DNA of 64,000 bases from Paguma larvata (Eukaryota > Chordata > Mammalia > Carnivora > Viverridae). The DNA lies in the NCBI GenBank assembly GCA_030068075.1, contig CM057836.1, positions 72,825,788 through 72,889,787 of the forward strand, in the 5' to 3' direction. The position numbers and the translations under genes are program-made. A model generated the notes under the pieces. It was not told the DNA's origin and ran no database searches. It worked only from the letters and a program-made list of their open reading frames with translations. Position 1 is the first letter of the stretch, and every line of letters begins with the position of its first letter. Below are positions 11,380 through 21,540 of this stretch, one piece after another.

Positions 11380-12384
11380 AGAAGTTTCAGATCAGATTTT
11401 CTACACACTGTTTTACTTTTAATTTATTAAAAAGGAAATTTCTCTCTCGTGGCTAAATGTTTGCACCCTAAATTTTTCTAAAGTCTGCTTTTATGATTAA
11501 GCTATAAATCTGTAAAAATGGAGATTTATGGTGGAAATGCCGACTTCTTTGTATTATGTCAAGTCAAAATGTCTAGCTAATTGGTATGCATTTGTTCATG
11601 CATATGTCATAAACCAGGATTATGTTTTAGCCCAGGTCCTATACGTGACCACACGTGGGGCAGATAGGTGTGGTCCAGTTCAGATGTGTTAGTGTTTTTC
11701 TTTTTATAATGGTAAATTGGGTGGTATGAGGCATTGGTTTGGGAAAGCATGTGGGCAAGGCAGGCATTTAGGATTTATGGACCTTTACTTAGCCAGTATC
11801 GCCCTTATCTTTCCTCTACCATATCGACCCTGAATCCACTAGAGGACATGAGAGCACCTACTAGAAGACAAAAGTAAAGCCAAACTAGATTAAAATTTTA
11901 ACACCGAACTCGTATGACAGCAAAGACTCATTTTTTAGCTTCATAGTTCATAAAGAAGTTAACAACATTATGTTTAAATTTTAATCATTATGATAACTTT
12001 TTAGGGCAGGATCAGTATTTCGCATTAATAATTACGGAATGAGAACTAACAAGCAGCTAACTAGCGAGTCTGTGCCGTCTAACTGCATGAATTTGCCATT
12101 AACTGAGTGCCTGTGTGGTCCGCTGAAGCTATGCTGAGAATGATTCTGGATTTGCAAATTACTTTGTACAAAAAAGAATTACCTTTTAGGTTCAGGAGGT
12201 GAGATATCTAGGAAGAACATCTACCATCAGATTCCAAAGAACAAAACCAGAAGTGGTCTGTATTTTGTATCCCAGCTACCTGTTCCAGAGCTAGGAATCC
12301 TGAGACTGATCTGTAGTTAAGAGCATCACTGTACCCAGCTTACCGATTCAGAAACTTAGGGTGTATTTTTATTTATTTACGGTT
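11380..12384. other. Intronic stretch with nothing recognised
   Basis: AT-rich sequence with no plausible exon, no RNA gene and no repeat family that I can name. Confidence 0.5.
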
Positions 12385-12860
12385 CTGTTTTCTTTCCTTT
12401 TAAGATATAATCTACGTACAAAAAAGGGCAACGTGATACAGTGCAGTAACTTTTGACAAATGTGTAACACACGAATATCAAGATGTAGAACTTTTCTCTC
12501 ATCCCAGAAAATTTACTCCTGTCCCTTCTTACACACAGAGGACAGACGTTTTCACCACACATTAGTTTTGTCTGTTCTAGAATTTTACATAAATGGAGTC
12601 ATATAATGTGTACTCCATTGCACCCCGGTTCTTCCAGTCAGCCTAATGTGTGTGAGATTCATCCATGTTTTTGGATGTGTCAGTAGTTTCTTTTTATTGC
12701 AGAATAGTATTCCCTAATATGAACATACTACCTTTTTAATCCATTCTCTTACTAATGGACACCTGGGCCATTCCTAGTTTTGGGAGTTTTCTGCGTGTGT
12801 GTGTGTGTGTGTGTGTGTTTTAATTAATCAATCAAACTGCTGTAAACATTGTGTACAAGG
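12385..12860 (-). repeat. Old L1 3'UTR, antisense
   Basis: Characteristic reverse-orientation L1M wording: 'TTTACATAAATGGAGTCATA', 'GTGAGATTCATCCATGTTTT', 'TTTTATTGCAGAATAGTATT', 'TAATCCATTCTCTTACTAAT' and 'GGACACCTGGGCCATTCC'. It is interrupted near 12794 by a (TG)n microsatellite. Confidence 0.8.
12794..12818. repeat. (TG)n microsatellite
   Basis: About twelve TG units inside the antisense L1 remnant. Confidence 0.9.
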
Positions 12861-12989
12861 TTTGGGAGAGCATGTTTAAAATTTTCCCTTGGGCGAAAAA
12901 TAATTTTTTCCCTTAGGCAAACACTTAGCAATTGAATTGCTGCAAGTATTTTGAAGCTCTGTAATTAGGCAATAAGCATTTGTGTTGAA

Positions 12990-14640
12990 GTCTTTCTTAT
13001 CTAATATTAATATATACACTCTAGTCTTTATACTCTTAATATTTCCATAGTATATTCGTTTCTATCCTTTTACTACCAACTATTTGTTTCTTAATATTTA
13101 CTGTGTGTCTCTTATGGACAACATGAGTTATATCTTGATTGACAATCTTTGTCTTTTAATAGAAGCATTTACTTCATTAACATTTAGTGTACTAATATGG
13201 TTGAATTAAAGTTTACAATTTTGCTATTTGTTTTCTATACATCCCATCTGTTTTCTAGCCTCTTTTCCTTTTCTGCCTTATTTTAGCAGAAAATGAAATA
13301 ATTTTTAGTTTTCTGTTTTAACTCTTTTACTAAATGTTCCCTTTACTTTTTTTGGTGGTTAGTGATTATAATTTATATTCTTTTCATAGTCTACTTAGAG
13401 TTGATATTATACCACTTCACTACCCTTCGTTCTTTGTGTGATTGTTTTCATATATATGTATCCCAAAGTATTCTGTAATTTTTTCTGAATGGTCATATAT
13501 CTTTTAAATAAAAGTAGAACATACTCAATTATATATTTATTATATTTATCATCTGGTATCAATTTCCTTAGTTTGAAGAATTCCCTTTAATATTTTTGTA
13601 GTGCAAGTCTGCTGACAGTTGAGTTCTCATCTACCTTATAATGCCTTTATTTTTCCTTCTTTGGAAGATACAGAATTTGGTGTTTTTAATTTCGAGTCTT
13701 GTTTTTTAATGCAGCACTTTAAAGATGTCGTTTCTTCACCTCTGGCCTCTGTTGTTTCTGACAAGAAGTTAGCCGTTTCTCCTGTTGTCGTTCCTCATGT
13801 GTAATGTGTCCTTTCTTTCCGCCTGCTTTTACAACTTCCTCTTTCTCTTTATTTTCCAGGAGTTTGACTATAATATCCATAGATGTGACTTTCTGAATAT
13901 TTATCCTTCTCGAGATTCTTCAGTGAGCTTCAATCTATACATGACGTTTTTAAAAATATTTTGGGAAATTTGGTCATGACTTTTGAAATACTTACATAAC
14001 CTATATTCTCTCTTCTTTTCAGTTACACATATTTAAATGTTTTGATGTTGTCACACAGGCTGTGAAGGCTCTGCTTCCCCCCGCCCCCCACCTCTACTTT
14101 ATCTCTGTTCTTCAGATAGGACGATTTCTGTTGATCTCTCTTCATCTTCACCAACCCTTTTTTCTGCTTATCTCCAGTCTGCTGTTAAACCTGTCCAGTA
14201 AATATTTTATTCATTTTCATTTCATACTATGTTCTCAGGTCCGGAGTTTACATTTTGTTATTTATTATAGTTACCATTTGTCTTCTGTTATTTTGTATCT
14301 ATTCATTTATGACTGTATTTCCTTTACATCTTAGAGCTACATGAGTGAAAGTTCTTGTCTACTATTTTCAGTATGGGGGTTTATCCTAGGTTGGTTTCTA
14401 TTTATCAATGGTTCCCCACCCCCATTCTGTTATGGGACATATTCGCCTGCTTCTCTTTCACACCACCTTAAAGTTGAAAACTCCTAAGTCAAACCACTAT
14501 AAGTAGGGGACTCTCTGTCTAGTTATTTTTTTTATTGTATGGTGGACATTGTGACGATGTTGAGATGGCAAATTTTGTTGTCTGCCCTTAAATAGTATTG
14601 CATTTTATTCCAGTAATCAGTTAATTGTCTGTCACATCAG
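12990..14640 (-). repeat. Old L1/HAL1-type element, antisense
   Basis: Extended similarity to a common antisense L1M/HAL1 stretch. Landmarks in order are 'CATAGTCTACTTAGAGTTGA', 'TAGTGCAAGTCTGCTGACAG', 'GCAGCACTTTAAAGATGTCG', 'TCTGGCCTCTGTTGTTTCTG', 'CAGGCTGTGAAGGCTCTG', 'GTTCTTCAGATAGGACGATT' and 'CAGTCTGCTGTTAAACCTGT', then the 'ATGGTGGACATTGTG' block. Several non-overlapping open frames fall here but none is intact. A 65-bp foreign segment interrupts it at 14455-14519. Confidence 0.7.
14455..14519 (-). repeat. 65-bp inverted copy of a Tigger end
   Basis: The reverse complement of this segment matches 15227-15291 at 63 of 65 positions. It sits inside L1-derived sequence: the L1 wording reads up to 'CATATTCGCCTGCTTCT' and resumes at 'TCTAGTTATTTTTTTTATTG'. 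It has no interior Tigger sequence beside it, so it looks like a local templated insertion rather than the end of a second element. Confidence 0.9.
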
Positions 14641-14689
14641 ATTGAATCTTATAAGGAGTGTTGTGGGGGTTTTTTGTAATAAGCTTTAA

Positions 14690-15226
14690 ACTTTTTAAAA
14701 GCTTTATTTCTAGAACAGTTTTTAGATTCGTAACAAAATTGAATGGAAAGAGAGTTTTCATACCCTCTTCGTCCCCTCATGTGCACCGTCTTCCTCACTG
14801 TCAACTTCTTGCACCAGGAGAGTACATTTGTTACAATTGACACTTTAATATCACCCAAAGTCCACAGTTTATATGAAGATTATCTTTTAGTATTATACAT
14901 TCTATGGGTCTTGACAACCGTATGATGACATGTGTCCACCATTACAGTGTACACAGCAGTTTTACTCCCCTAAAAATCCTCTGGCCCGTGCTGATTCCTC
15001 CCTCTTCCCCTGGCAATCACTGATCTTTACATTATCTCCATAGTTTTGCCTTTTCCATAATTCAGTAGATTGGCTTCTTTCACATGGTAATATGCATTTA
15101 AATTTCCCCCATATCTTATGGCTGGATGGCTCATTTCTCTTTAACCCCGATTAATATTCTACTTGCTGGATGTACCACAGTATGTCCACTCACCTCCTGA
15201 AGAAATCTTGGTTGCTCTCAAGTCTT
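14690..15226 (-). repeat. Old L1 3'UTR, antisense (first part)
   Basis: Landmarks: 'CTAGAACAGTTTTTAGATTC', 'CACCAGGAGAGTACATTTGT', 'TCACCCAAAGTCCACAGTTT', 'CATTCTATGGGTCTTGACAA', 'CTCTGGCCCGTGCTGATTCC', 'TGATCTTTACATTATCTCCA' and 'GGCTGGATGGCTCATTTCTC'. It is broken at 15227 by a Tigger element and continues at 15741. Confidence 0.85.
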
Positions 15227-15740
15227 GACAAAGAGTCCCCTACTTATAGTGGTTTGACTTAAGAGTTTTCAACTTTAAGGTGGTGTGAAAGCAATACACA
15301 TTCAGTAGAAACCATACTTGGAATTTTGAGTTTTCATCTTTTCCTGAGCTAGCAACATGGGGTATGACGCTCTCGCGATACTGGGCAGCTGTGGTGAGCA
15401 CGGCTCCCAGTTAGTCACGTGAGCCTAAGGGTAAACGACAAACGCTTGCACCCATTCTGTACCATACAGACATTCTGTTTTTCTCACTCTCAGGACAGTG
15501 AAATTCAGTAAGTTACAGGAGAGATTTAAAACTTTATTATAAAATAGTCTTTATGTTAGAGAATTTTGCCCAGCTGTGGGCTAATGTAAGTGTTCTGAGC
15601 GTGCGTAAGGTAGGTTAGGCTAAGCTATCATGTTCAGTAGGTTAGGTGTATTAAATGCACTTTTGACTTAATGATATTTTCAACTTCCAAAAGGCTTATC
15701 AGGATATAACCCCATCATAATTCAAGTAAGATCTGTGTGA
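15227..15740 (+). mobile_element. Tigger DNA transposon (internally deleted)
   Basis: Tigger1/2-like non-autonomous copy. The left end carries 'GAGTCCCCTACTTATAGTGG', then 'CATTCAGTAGAAACCATACT', 'TTTATTATAAAATAGTCTTT', 'GTTAGAGAATTTTGCCCAGC', 'GTAAGTGTTCTGAGCGTGCG', 'TAGGTTAGGCTAAGCTATCA' and 'TGATATTTTCAACTTCCAAA', closing near ACCCCATCATAATTCAAG. The flanks on both sides belong to one L1 (CTCTCAAGTCTTGA and AATAAAGCTGC), so it is a true insertion. No transposase frame remains. Confidence 0.85.
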
Positions 15741-15860
15741 ATAAAGCTGCTGTTTTCTGGAGGAGATTGTAAAGAATTGGTATAATTTCTCCCTCAGGTG
15801 TTTGGTAGAATACGCCAGTGAACCTTTTTGGACAAGGATTGTTTAATAAACTTTGTTAAG
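15741..15860 (-). repeat. Old L1, antisense (second part)
   Basis: Resumes the L1 interrupted by the Tigger with AATAAAGCTGCTGTTTTC, then 'GTTTGGTAGAATACGCCAGT', which is reverse-orientation L1 wording. Confidence 0.6.
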
Positions 15861-18560
15861 ATGGGTGTAGAGTCACCCCTACTTTAACACTAGAATAGCC
15901 CCACTTCTAAGGCCTGTGCTTTCTAGAGCATCAGTGGAGTCTCTGGGTGCTAAGTGAGGTTTCCCCACCATGGCTGATGGAGACATTCTGTGTCTTCCAG
16001 CTCTGTGCATGTTCAGGACTCTGTGTATAGCCCAGAACTTCCAGGCAGCTGTTTGTTTTGTAGAGTCTTCTCCTGGTGCCCTGGGTATATGCATCTTAGT
16101 ATTTAGGTAAAAACTTCCAGAGTGTCATACAAATTTCTGGAGTTCTGCTCTTCAAAGCCCTGTTCTCTCTGGTGTTCCACTCTTAAAAGCCCAGTTATGT
16201 CAGCTGGCCCGAACTCTAATCTTTGCTTCCCCAGCTCAGTGGTGGCTGTGCTCTGCTAGCCACATCCCCGTGCCATAGTCTACAAAGTCAGACAGATCGT
16301 GGGCAACTGTGGGACTCATCTCATGTAGCTCCCCTCTCTCTAGAATCATAGACTGCACTGCCTATTGTCTAACATCTAAAATTAGATATATTATGCCCAG
16401 CTTTCTAGTCGTTTCTGGTGGGAAAAATACTCTGGTATAAATTATTTGATTATAAATAAAGTAGAAGTCTTGCTTTTTTTTCAGAATGTCTTTGACCAGG
16501 TGTACACATGTAGGCAAAGACTCCATAGGCCTAGCATAGAAAAGCTGGGGCTTTGTGAGCTGAGTGGAGACTCCAGAGGTTAGACAGTGCCCTGGAAACA
16601 CAGGAGTTCTGGCTCTCCAGGGTGGGAAGATATCTCTGGAAGAACTGTAGGCGCTCCTTTGAGACCCCTAGAAGATCCATGCCTTAAGGGTGGGGCTACT
16701 CTAGCCCTAGAGTCGGGGTAGAAGGTTGGGTTCTAATAGTTTCCATTTGTCTTGTACAGAACAAAGACAATCATCCCAGGGACCTCTCTGTCAAGTTGGC
16801 TTGAATAAATCGGTTTACGTTAAATAGTGTAAGTTAATGCAAACTGGGTGCCTAGATACTGAGTTAGCAATAAAGGAATCTTCAGCATACCTTCCATGTG
16901 ATTTATAAAGGGAGGAGGATTTACAAGGAGAATCTCTTCCTGTGTTATTTTTTCTCTCTCTTATGACCACTGGCCATACTTCATATTTCCAGGTCCACAA
17001 AAAATCCGTCCAGTGCTGAAAGACTAATGCCCTTTGCCGTCTTAATTCCCAGAGCCCCATAAGCATAACGAATTGCTCACTGCATAGTTTATTCATTTAA
17101 AAAATGAAAATATTCTGTTAGTGTTCAAACTATTTGTTTTTACAAGAATGTGTTTATGAAGAAATACTTTAAAGCCTTTTATCAAAAGTATTTGTCTCAT
17201 TACATGTAAATATATCTGATCTAGTGGAGCTAGAACACGTAGGTTTTTAGAAGGTTAAATACCTCCTATTTCTGTGGTGCTGAACATGGTCTTAGTCTTC
17301 AAAGGGAGTATGTCGCATACCGGCTTTGAAGAAGTAGAGAAGGAGCTACTCGTAAACACGTATTCTGTTTTCTGAAATGTTTCCATTCTTCTGTCAGTTC
17401 TGCCTTTCATGGGTCATCCAACACCCACTCCCCTACATGACTTCTTTACACTGTCACATGTCAAAGAAAAGTAGATACGAGATGAGGAAGTCAACTTGCT
17501 TTATGTGATTGGCTAGACTTTCCCTGTAAAGCTTTTTTGCATCTTTAATTTCTAACTGCATTTTATATTTTGACAACAGGAAGACACAGGAAGAGCCATG
17601 AGTGAGTGATAATTTCTAAAGGAGATACTCAACAATATTATAGGGAAAACAACTTGGGAATAAATATAAAGTTTATTATGGAATATGCAAGGTACAGTTT
17701 CAGTGCTGTAGAAGTTACAGTCCACAAAGTTTCATCTGGAAGGGCTTTTTAAAAACAGTTGTGAGATAATTTTAGTGCTTCAGGACCAAAAAAAAGGAGT
17801 GCAGTTTGGATCAGCAGTTCTTCAGAAGTTTGTGGTAGAGTAATAATAAAAACGTGGATTCTAACCTCAAAAGAGCTGACTGGCATGAATGAATGCTTAT
17901 ATTCCTAAAATCTCATAAATTTTAGGTAAAAATGTAATGGCCCAAACAATATTTCTTAGAATTTGAAACAGACTGTTTATACAATTCAAATAACTTATCC
18001 AAAAATTCAGTTAGGTAACTTTTTAAAAAATGGAGCAATTCATTTTTCTGGCATCAAGTCCTTGACCATTAGCATAGTCAGTTCCCGGGGTCCTCTTGCC
18101 CTTCTACTCATGACTGCCGGTAGGGTGGCGCGTCTCCTCTCAGCTTTTAGCAGATGTCAGCTGGGCTTCTTAAAGGCATGGACTTCATATGCTACTTCCT
18201 GTGCTCACAACACCCAGCGCAGCCAGCACAGTGCCTGGTACATAATAGTTGCTTAGGAAAGGTGTTTAGAATGACAGAATCAATGCCTCTGCTTTCCTGC
18301 CAAAGATATTATTATGGGGACAATATGGAGCTTTGTTCATTATTTCCTCCCCTAAAGGTAGGTGATTTCTACTCTTAGAAAATGGTGTTAATCCCTTAGT
18401 ACTTTTCCTAAGCAAAAAGTTGGGGAAGAATGTAGGCAAACCCCAGGATTATAGCTCACAACAATTCTTGCAGAAATTCTTCTTACATAAGTCTCCCTGC
18501 TAGAGGAATTAAAAAAAAATTTGCACTCCATAGGTTATCTTACAGGGTGTTTTGGTAAAG
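15861..18560. other. Intronic stretch, largely unassigned
   Basis: 2.7 kb without a supported exon. A short patch near 18180-18260 ('CCAGCACAGTGCCTGGTACA', 'TAATAGTTGCTTAGGAA') looks like an L2 or MIR 3' end in + orientation. Open frames around 15879-16094, 16815-17096 and 17963-18378 show no family resemblance and no paired splice sites. Confidence 0.45.
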
Positions 18561-18850
18561 TAGTTGTTCTAACTTACATGTTTTAATGACTTCATAATAG
18601 TTCACATTGGTGACTGCTTCATAATTTATTTCTATCAGTTCCATATGAGTATATTTTTAGATTGAGCGCATACACACACACACATCATATCTTTGCACGT
18701 ATCTTTCTATATTCTTAGAATAAATTCTTAACATACGAAGATGCTACATTATATTACATGCACATTTTGTACAATTGTTGTAAGGATTAAATTAGAAAAT
18801 ATTATAAAGCCTTATAACAATGCCTGACGGTATCATCTCCAGTGTTTTTG
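18561..18850. repeat. Possible L1/MIR relic
   Basis: 'CTTCATAATAGTTCACATTG' and 'TGCTTCATAATTTATTTC' resemble an antisense L1 3'UTR, and 'GTAAGGATTAAATTAGAAAA' with 'ACAATGCCTGAC' resembles a MIR 3' half. Both are weak. Confidence 0.3.
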
Positions 18851-19743
18851 GTAGTAAGGTTATTGGTTGCTGTTTTTATGGTCTCAAGGTGTCCCACTAG
18901 ACTTTAAGCCCCTCAATAAACTAACTGCTGCAGTTAGAAAAACATCAGAGATCCCAACTCCACATGCTTGAACAATAAGTAAATTTATTATTCTTTATGA
19001 AATAGTAAGGAAATTTCATTACAAGTAGGTCAGAGGAGGGGTGAGTTCAGAACTGGTTAATATAAAATCTCCAGAGTATCATGAAGAACTAAATTCCGGC
19101 CATGTGTGCCACCTGCCATCCTCACTGGGTCAGCTTTGTCCTCGAGCTAGTCCTGATCACGTGATACAGTGCTTACCCTGGCTCCAGTAGTCGTATTCGA
19201 ATGAAAAGAAGAATAGATCCAGCTCTTCGTAAGGCTCTGCGTACAAGGGTCTTTATTTCAGTTACTCTTTAACCCCTCAGTAAAGAAGGCTTTTCCTACA
19301 GCCTTCAGCAGATTTACCCTCGTATTTCACCTGCCATCATTGAATAACATGGAATGGGGCTACCATGACTGGCTTGAGACCATTATTCTTCATACCTTTT
19401 GATCATAATACACAGTAGGAAATACAGTTTATATCGTAACCAAGATACCCATCACACATGTATTTGTGTATATGCGTATGTCTTTCATAATTAAACATAA
19501 TTAAAAACAAAAGCTTCTCAATAATACCCTTATACCTACGATAAAGTTACATACCATTTTCTTTATAATTAGATATAAGATTTTTTAACCCTCAAATACA
19601 AAAAATTAGGAAAATTTAATTCGGTGTATAGATATAAGGTTCATGAATCTGTTACAGTCTGGAATACACGAACACAATAAGCGTATATGGCACACTATTG
19701 AGCCAACTCTTTTAAATTTTGATTGACTCAAAATTGAAAATAT
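18851..19743. other. Intronic stretch with nothing recognised
   Basis: AT-rich sequence with no exon, RNA gene or nameable repeat up to the SINE pair. Confidence 0.5.
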
Positions 19744-19937
19744 GGAGCACCTGGGTGGCTCAGTTGGTTAAGCATCTGACTCTTGATTTCTGCTCGGGTC
19801 TTGATCTCACAGTTCGAGGGATTGAGCCCTGCATCAGGCTCTGCACTGTGGGATTCTCTTTCTCCCTCTCTCACTGTCCCTCCCCCACTTGCACTCTCTG
19901 TCTCTCTCTTTCTCTCTCAGAATAATTAAACATCTTT
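19744..19937 (+). mobile_element. Feline SINE, outer copy of a nested pair
   Basis: Starts GGAGCACCTGGGTGGCTCAG and has a CT-rich middle and an AATAATTAAACATCTTTTAAAA tail. Its left flank, AAAATTGAAAATAT (19730-19743), recurs at 20198-20211, beyond the second SINE. The downstream TSD of this copy has therefore been pushed away by a later insertion into its A-rich tail. Confidence 0.93.
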
Positions 19938-19953
19938 TAAAAAGACATAATTT

Positions 19954-20181
19954 AGGGGCGCCTGGATGGCTCAGTCGGTTGGGCATCTGACTTCGGCTCA
20001 GGTCATGATCTCACAGTTTGTGGGTTCAAGCCCCACACTAGGCCCTGTGCTGACATCTCAGAGTCTAGAACCTGCTTTGGATTCTCTGTCTCCCTCTCTC
20101 CCTCCCTCCCCTGCTCATGCTATGTCTCTCTCTCTCTCTCTCACTCTCTCTCAAAAATGAAAAAACATTTAAAAAATTTTT
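19954..20181 (+). mobile_element. Feline SINE, inner (younger) copy of a nested pair
   Basis: Starts GGGGCGCCTGGATGGCTCAG and ends CAAAAATGAAAAAACATTTAAAA. Its own flanks share AAACATAATTTTT-like sequence (AAAAGACATAATTTA at about 19939-19953 and TTTAAACATAATTTTT at about 20181-20195). It lies wholly between the TSDs of the preceding SINE. Confidence 0.93.
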
Positions 20182-20739
20182 TTAAACATAATTTTTAAAA
20201 ATTGAAAATATTTTTCATATAAATAGATCACTGTGAGTGGTAAAATAATCTTAGTGATAATTCATACAGATAAGACTCCCGAGTGAATTCTACACTCAAG
20301 GAGACAGGATACAGAGAGCCTGCATACCAGGAGTTGGGATCAGTGGGAGCCATCTTGGGAGCCGCCTGGCACAGAATATAGGAAGGGAAGGCCACTAGAT
20401 GTGATGTGTGGTGCTGGACTGAAATCTGGACGGCGAGGAAAACACTGTAAAGTGCACTTGGGACAGTTGGTGAAGTTTGAGTGTGGGCTCTACACTAGGT
20501 AAGAGTACATCGGCGATAACTTTTCTGACTTTGATTATTCTACAGTGGTACGTAAGACAGTATCTTTGTTGTTTGCAAATACACCCTGAAGTACTTATTT
20601 GAGGGAAAGCTAAGGAAATTCCTTGCAAGTTTTTCTCTGATTTTGAGATTACTTCACATTTTTTAAAGTTTAAAAGTGCCAAGAGAAAGTGTTTTTCACC
20701 TGGAAAAAAAAATGTTTGTGGTTCGTGAGTTCACATTAA

Positions 20740-21180
20740 CTGAATGCATTGTATGTGTATCATGGTGTTTAATCCTTCTAATGCGCTGTTGGATTTTGTT
20801 TGCTGGTATTTTGTTGAGAATGTTCGTACCTATCTTCACAAGGAATATTGGCCTATAGTTTTCTTTACCGATGTCATCTTTGTTTGACTTTGATTTCAGA
20901 GTAATGCTGGCCTCATAGAATGAGTTAGGAAGGGTTCCCCTCTCTTCTATTTTCTAGAAGAGTTTAAAAAGGATTAGCGTTAATTCTTTTTAAATGTTTG
21001 TAGGATTTACCAAGCTGTCTGGTCCTAGGCTTTTCATTGTTGATTTTCGGTTACTGATTGAATCTCTTGTCATAAGTCTGTTCAGATCTTCTTATATCTT
21101 CTTGAGCCCATTTTTGGCGATTTCTGAGTTTCTAGGAACTTGACCGTTTTTTATTCCTTTGCAGTTTATCTAGTTTAATT
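20740..21180 (-). repeat. L1, antisense
   Basis: Continuous L1-like reverse-strand sequence: 'TTGGATTTTGTTTGCTGGTA', 'TTTTGTTGAGAATGTTCGTA', 'ATATTGGCCTATAGTTTTCT', 'GTAATGCTGGCCTCATAGAA' and 'TGAGTTAGGAAGGGTTCC', then 'CTTGAGCCCATTTTTGGCG'. It is truncated at both ends and disabled. Confidence 0.9.
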
Positions 21181-21284
21181 TGTATTGAACAAGAATGCAT
21201 TTTTATATTGTATAAATATATGTGATTCAGTTTTATGTGAATTTATATTTAAAACATACAAAATAAATCTGCCGTAAAACTGCC

Positions 21285-21540
21285 TTCCCTTCCCTTGCAT
21301 ACCTGACCTGAAACGCATTTATCACGCTGATGTTTCGAGCATTCCGGTTGCCTCACATCCTTGCCAGCACTGGGTATTTTCTATCTTTTGCATTTCAGAC
21401 ATATTGGCAGGGATGTTCCCGGTGTTTCTGTTTGGCTTTTAATTTTGCCGGTCTTACACCGTCATCCGCAAGAACAGTATTACCAACAATGCCATCTGGG
21501 GTCCATCGTTTTTATTGTTTTGTGAACTTGTAAAATCATT
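21285..21540 (-). repeat. Possible L1 3'UTR relic, antisense
   Basis: 'CATCCTTGCCAGCACTGGGT' and neighbouring text resemble the reverse-orientation L1 block that reads 'catcctcgccaacacttg'. The rest is diverged. Confidence 0.4.
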
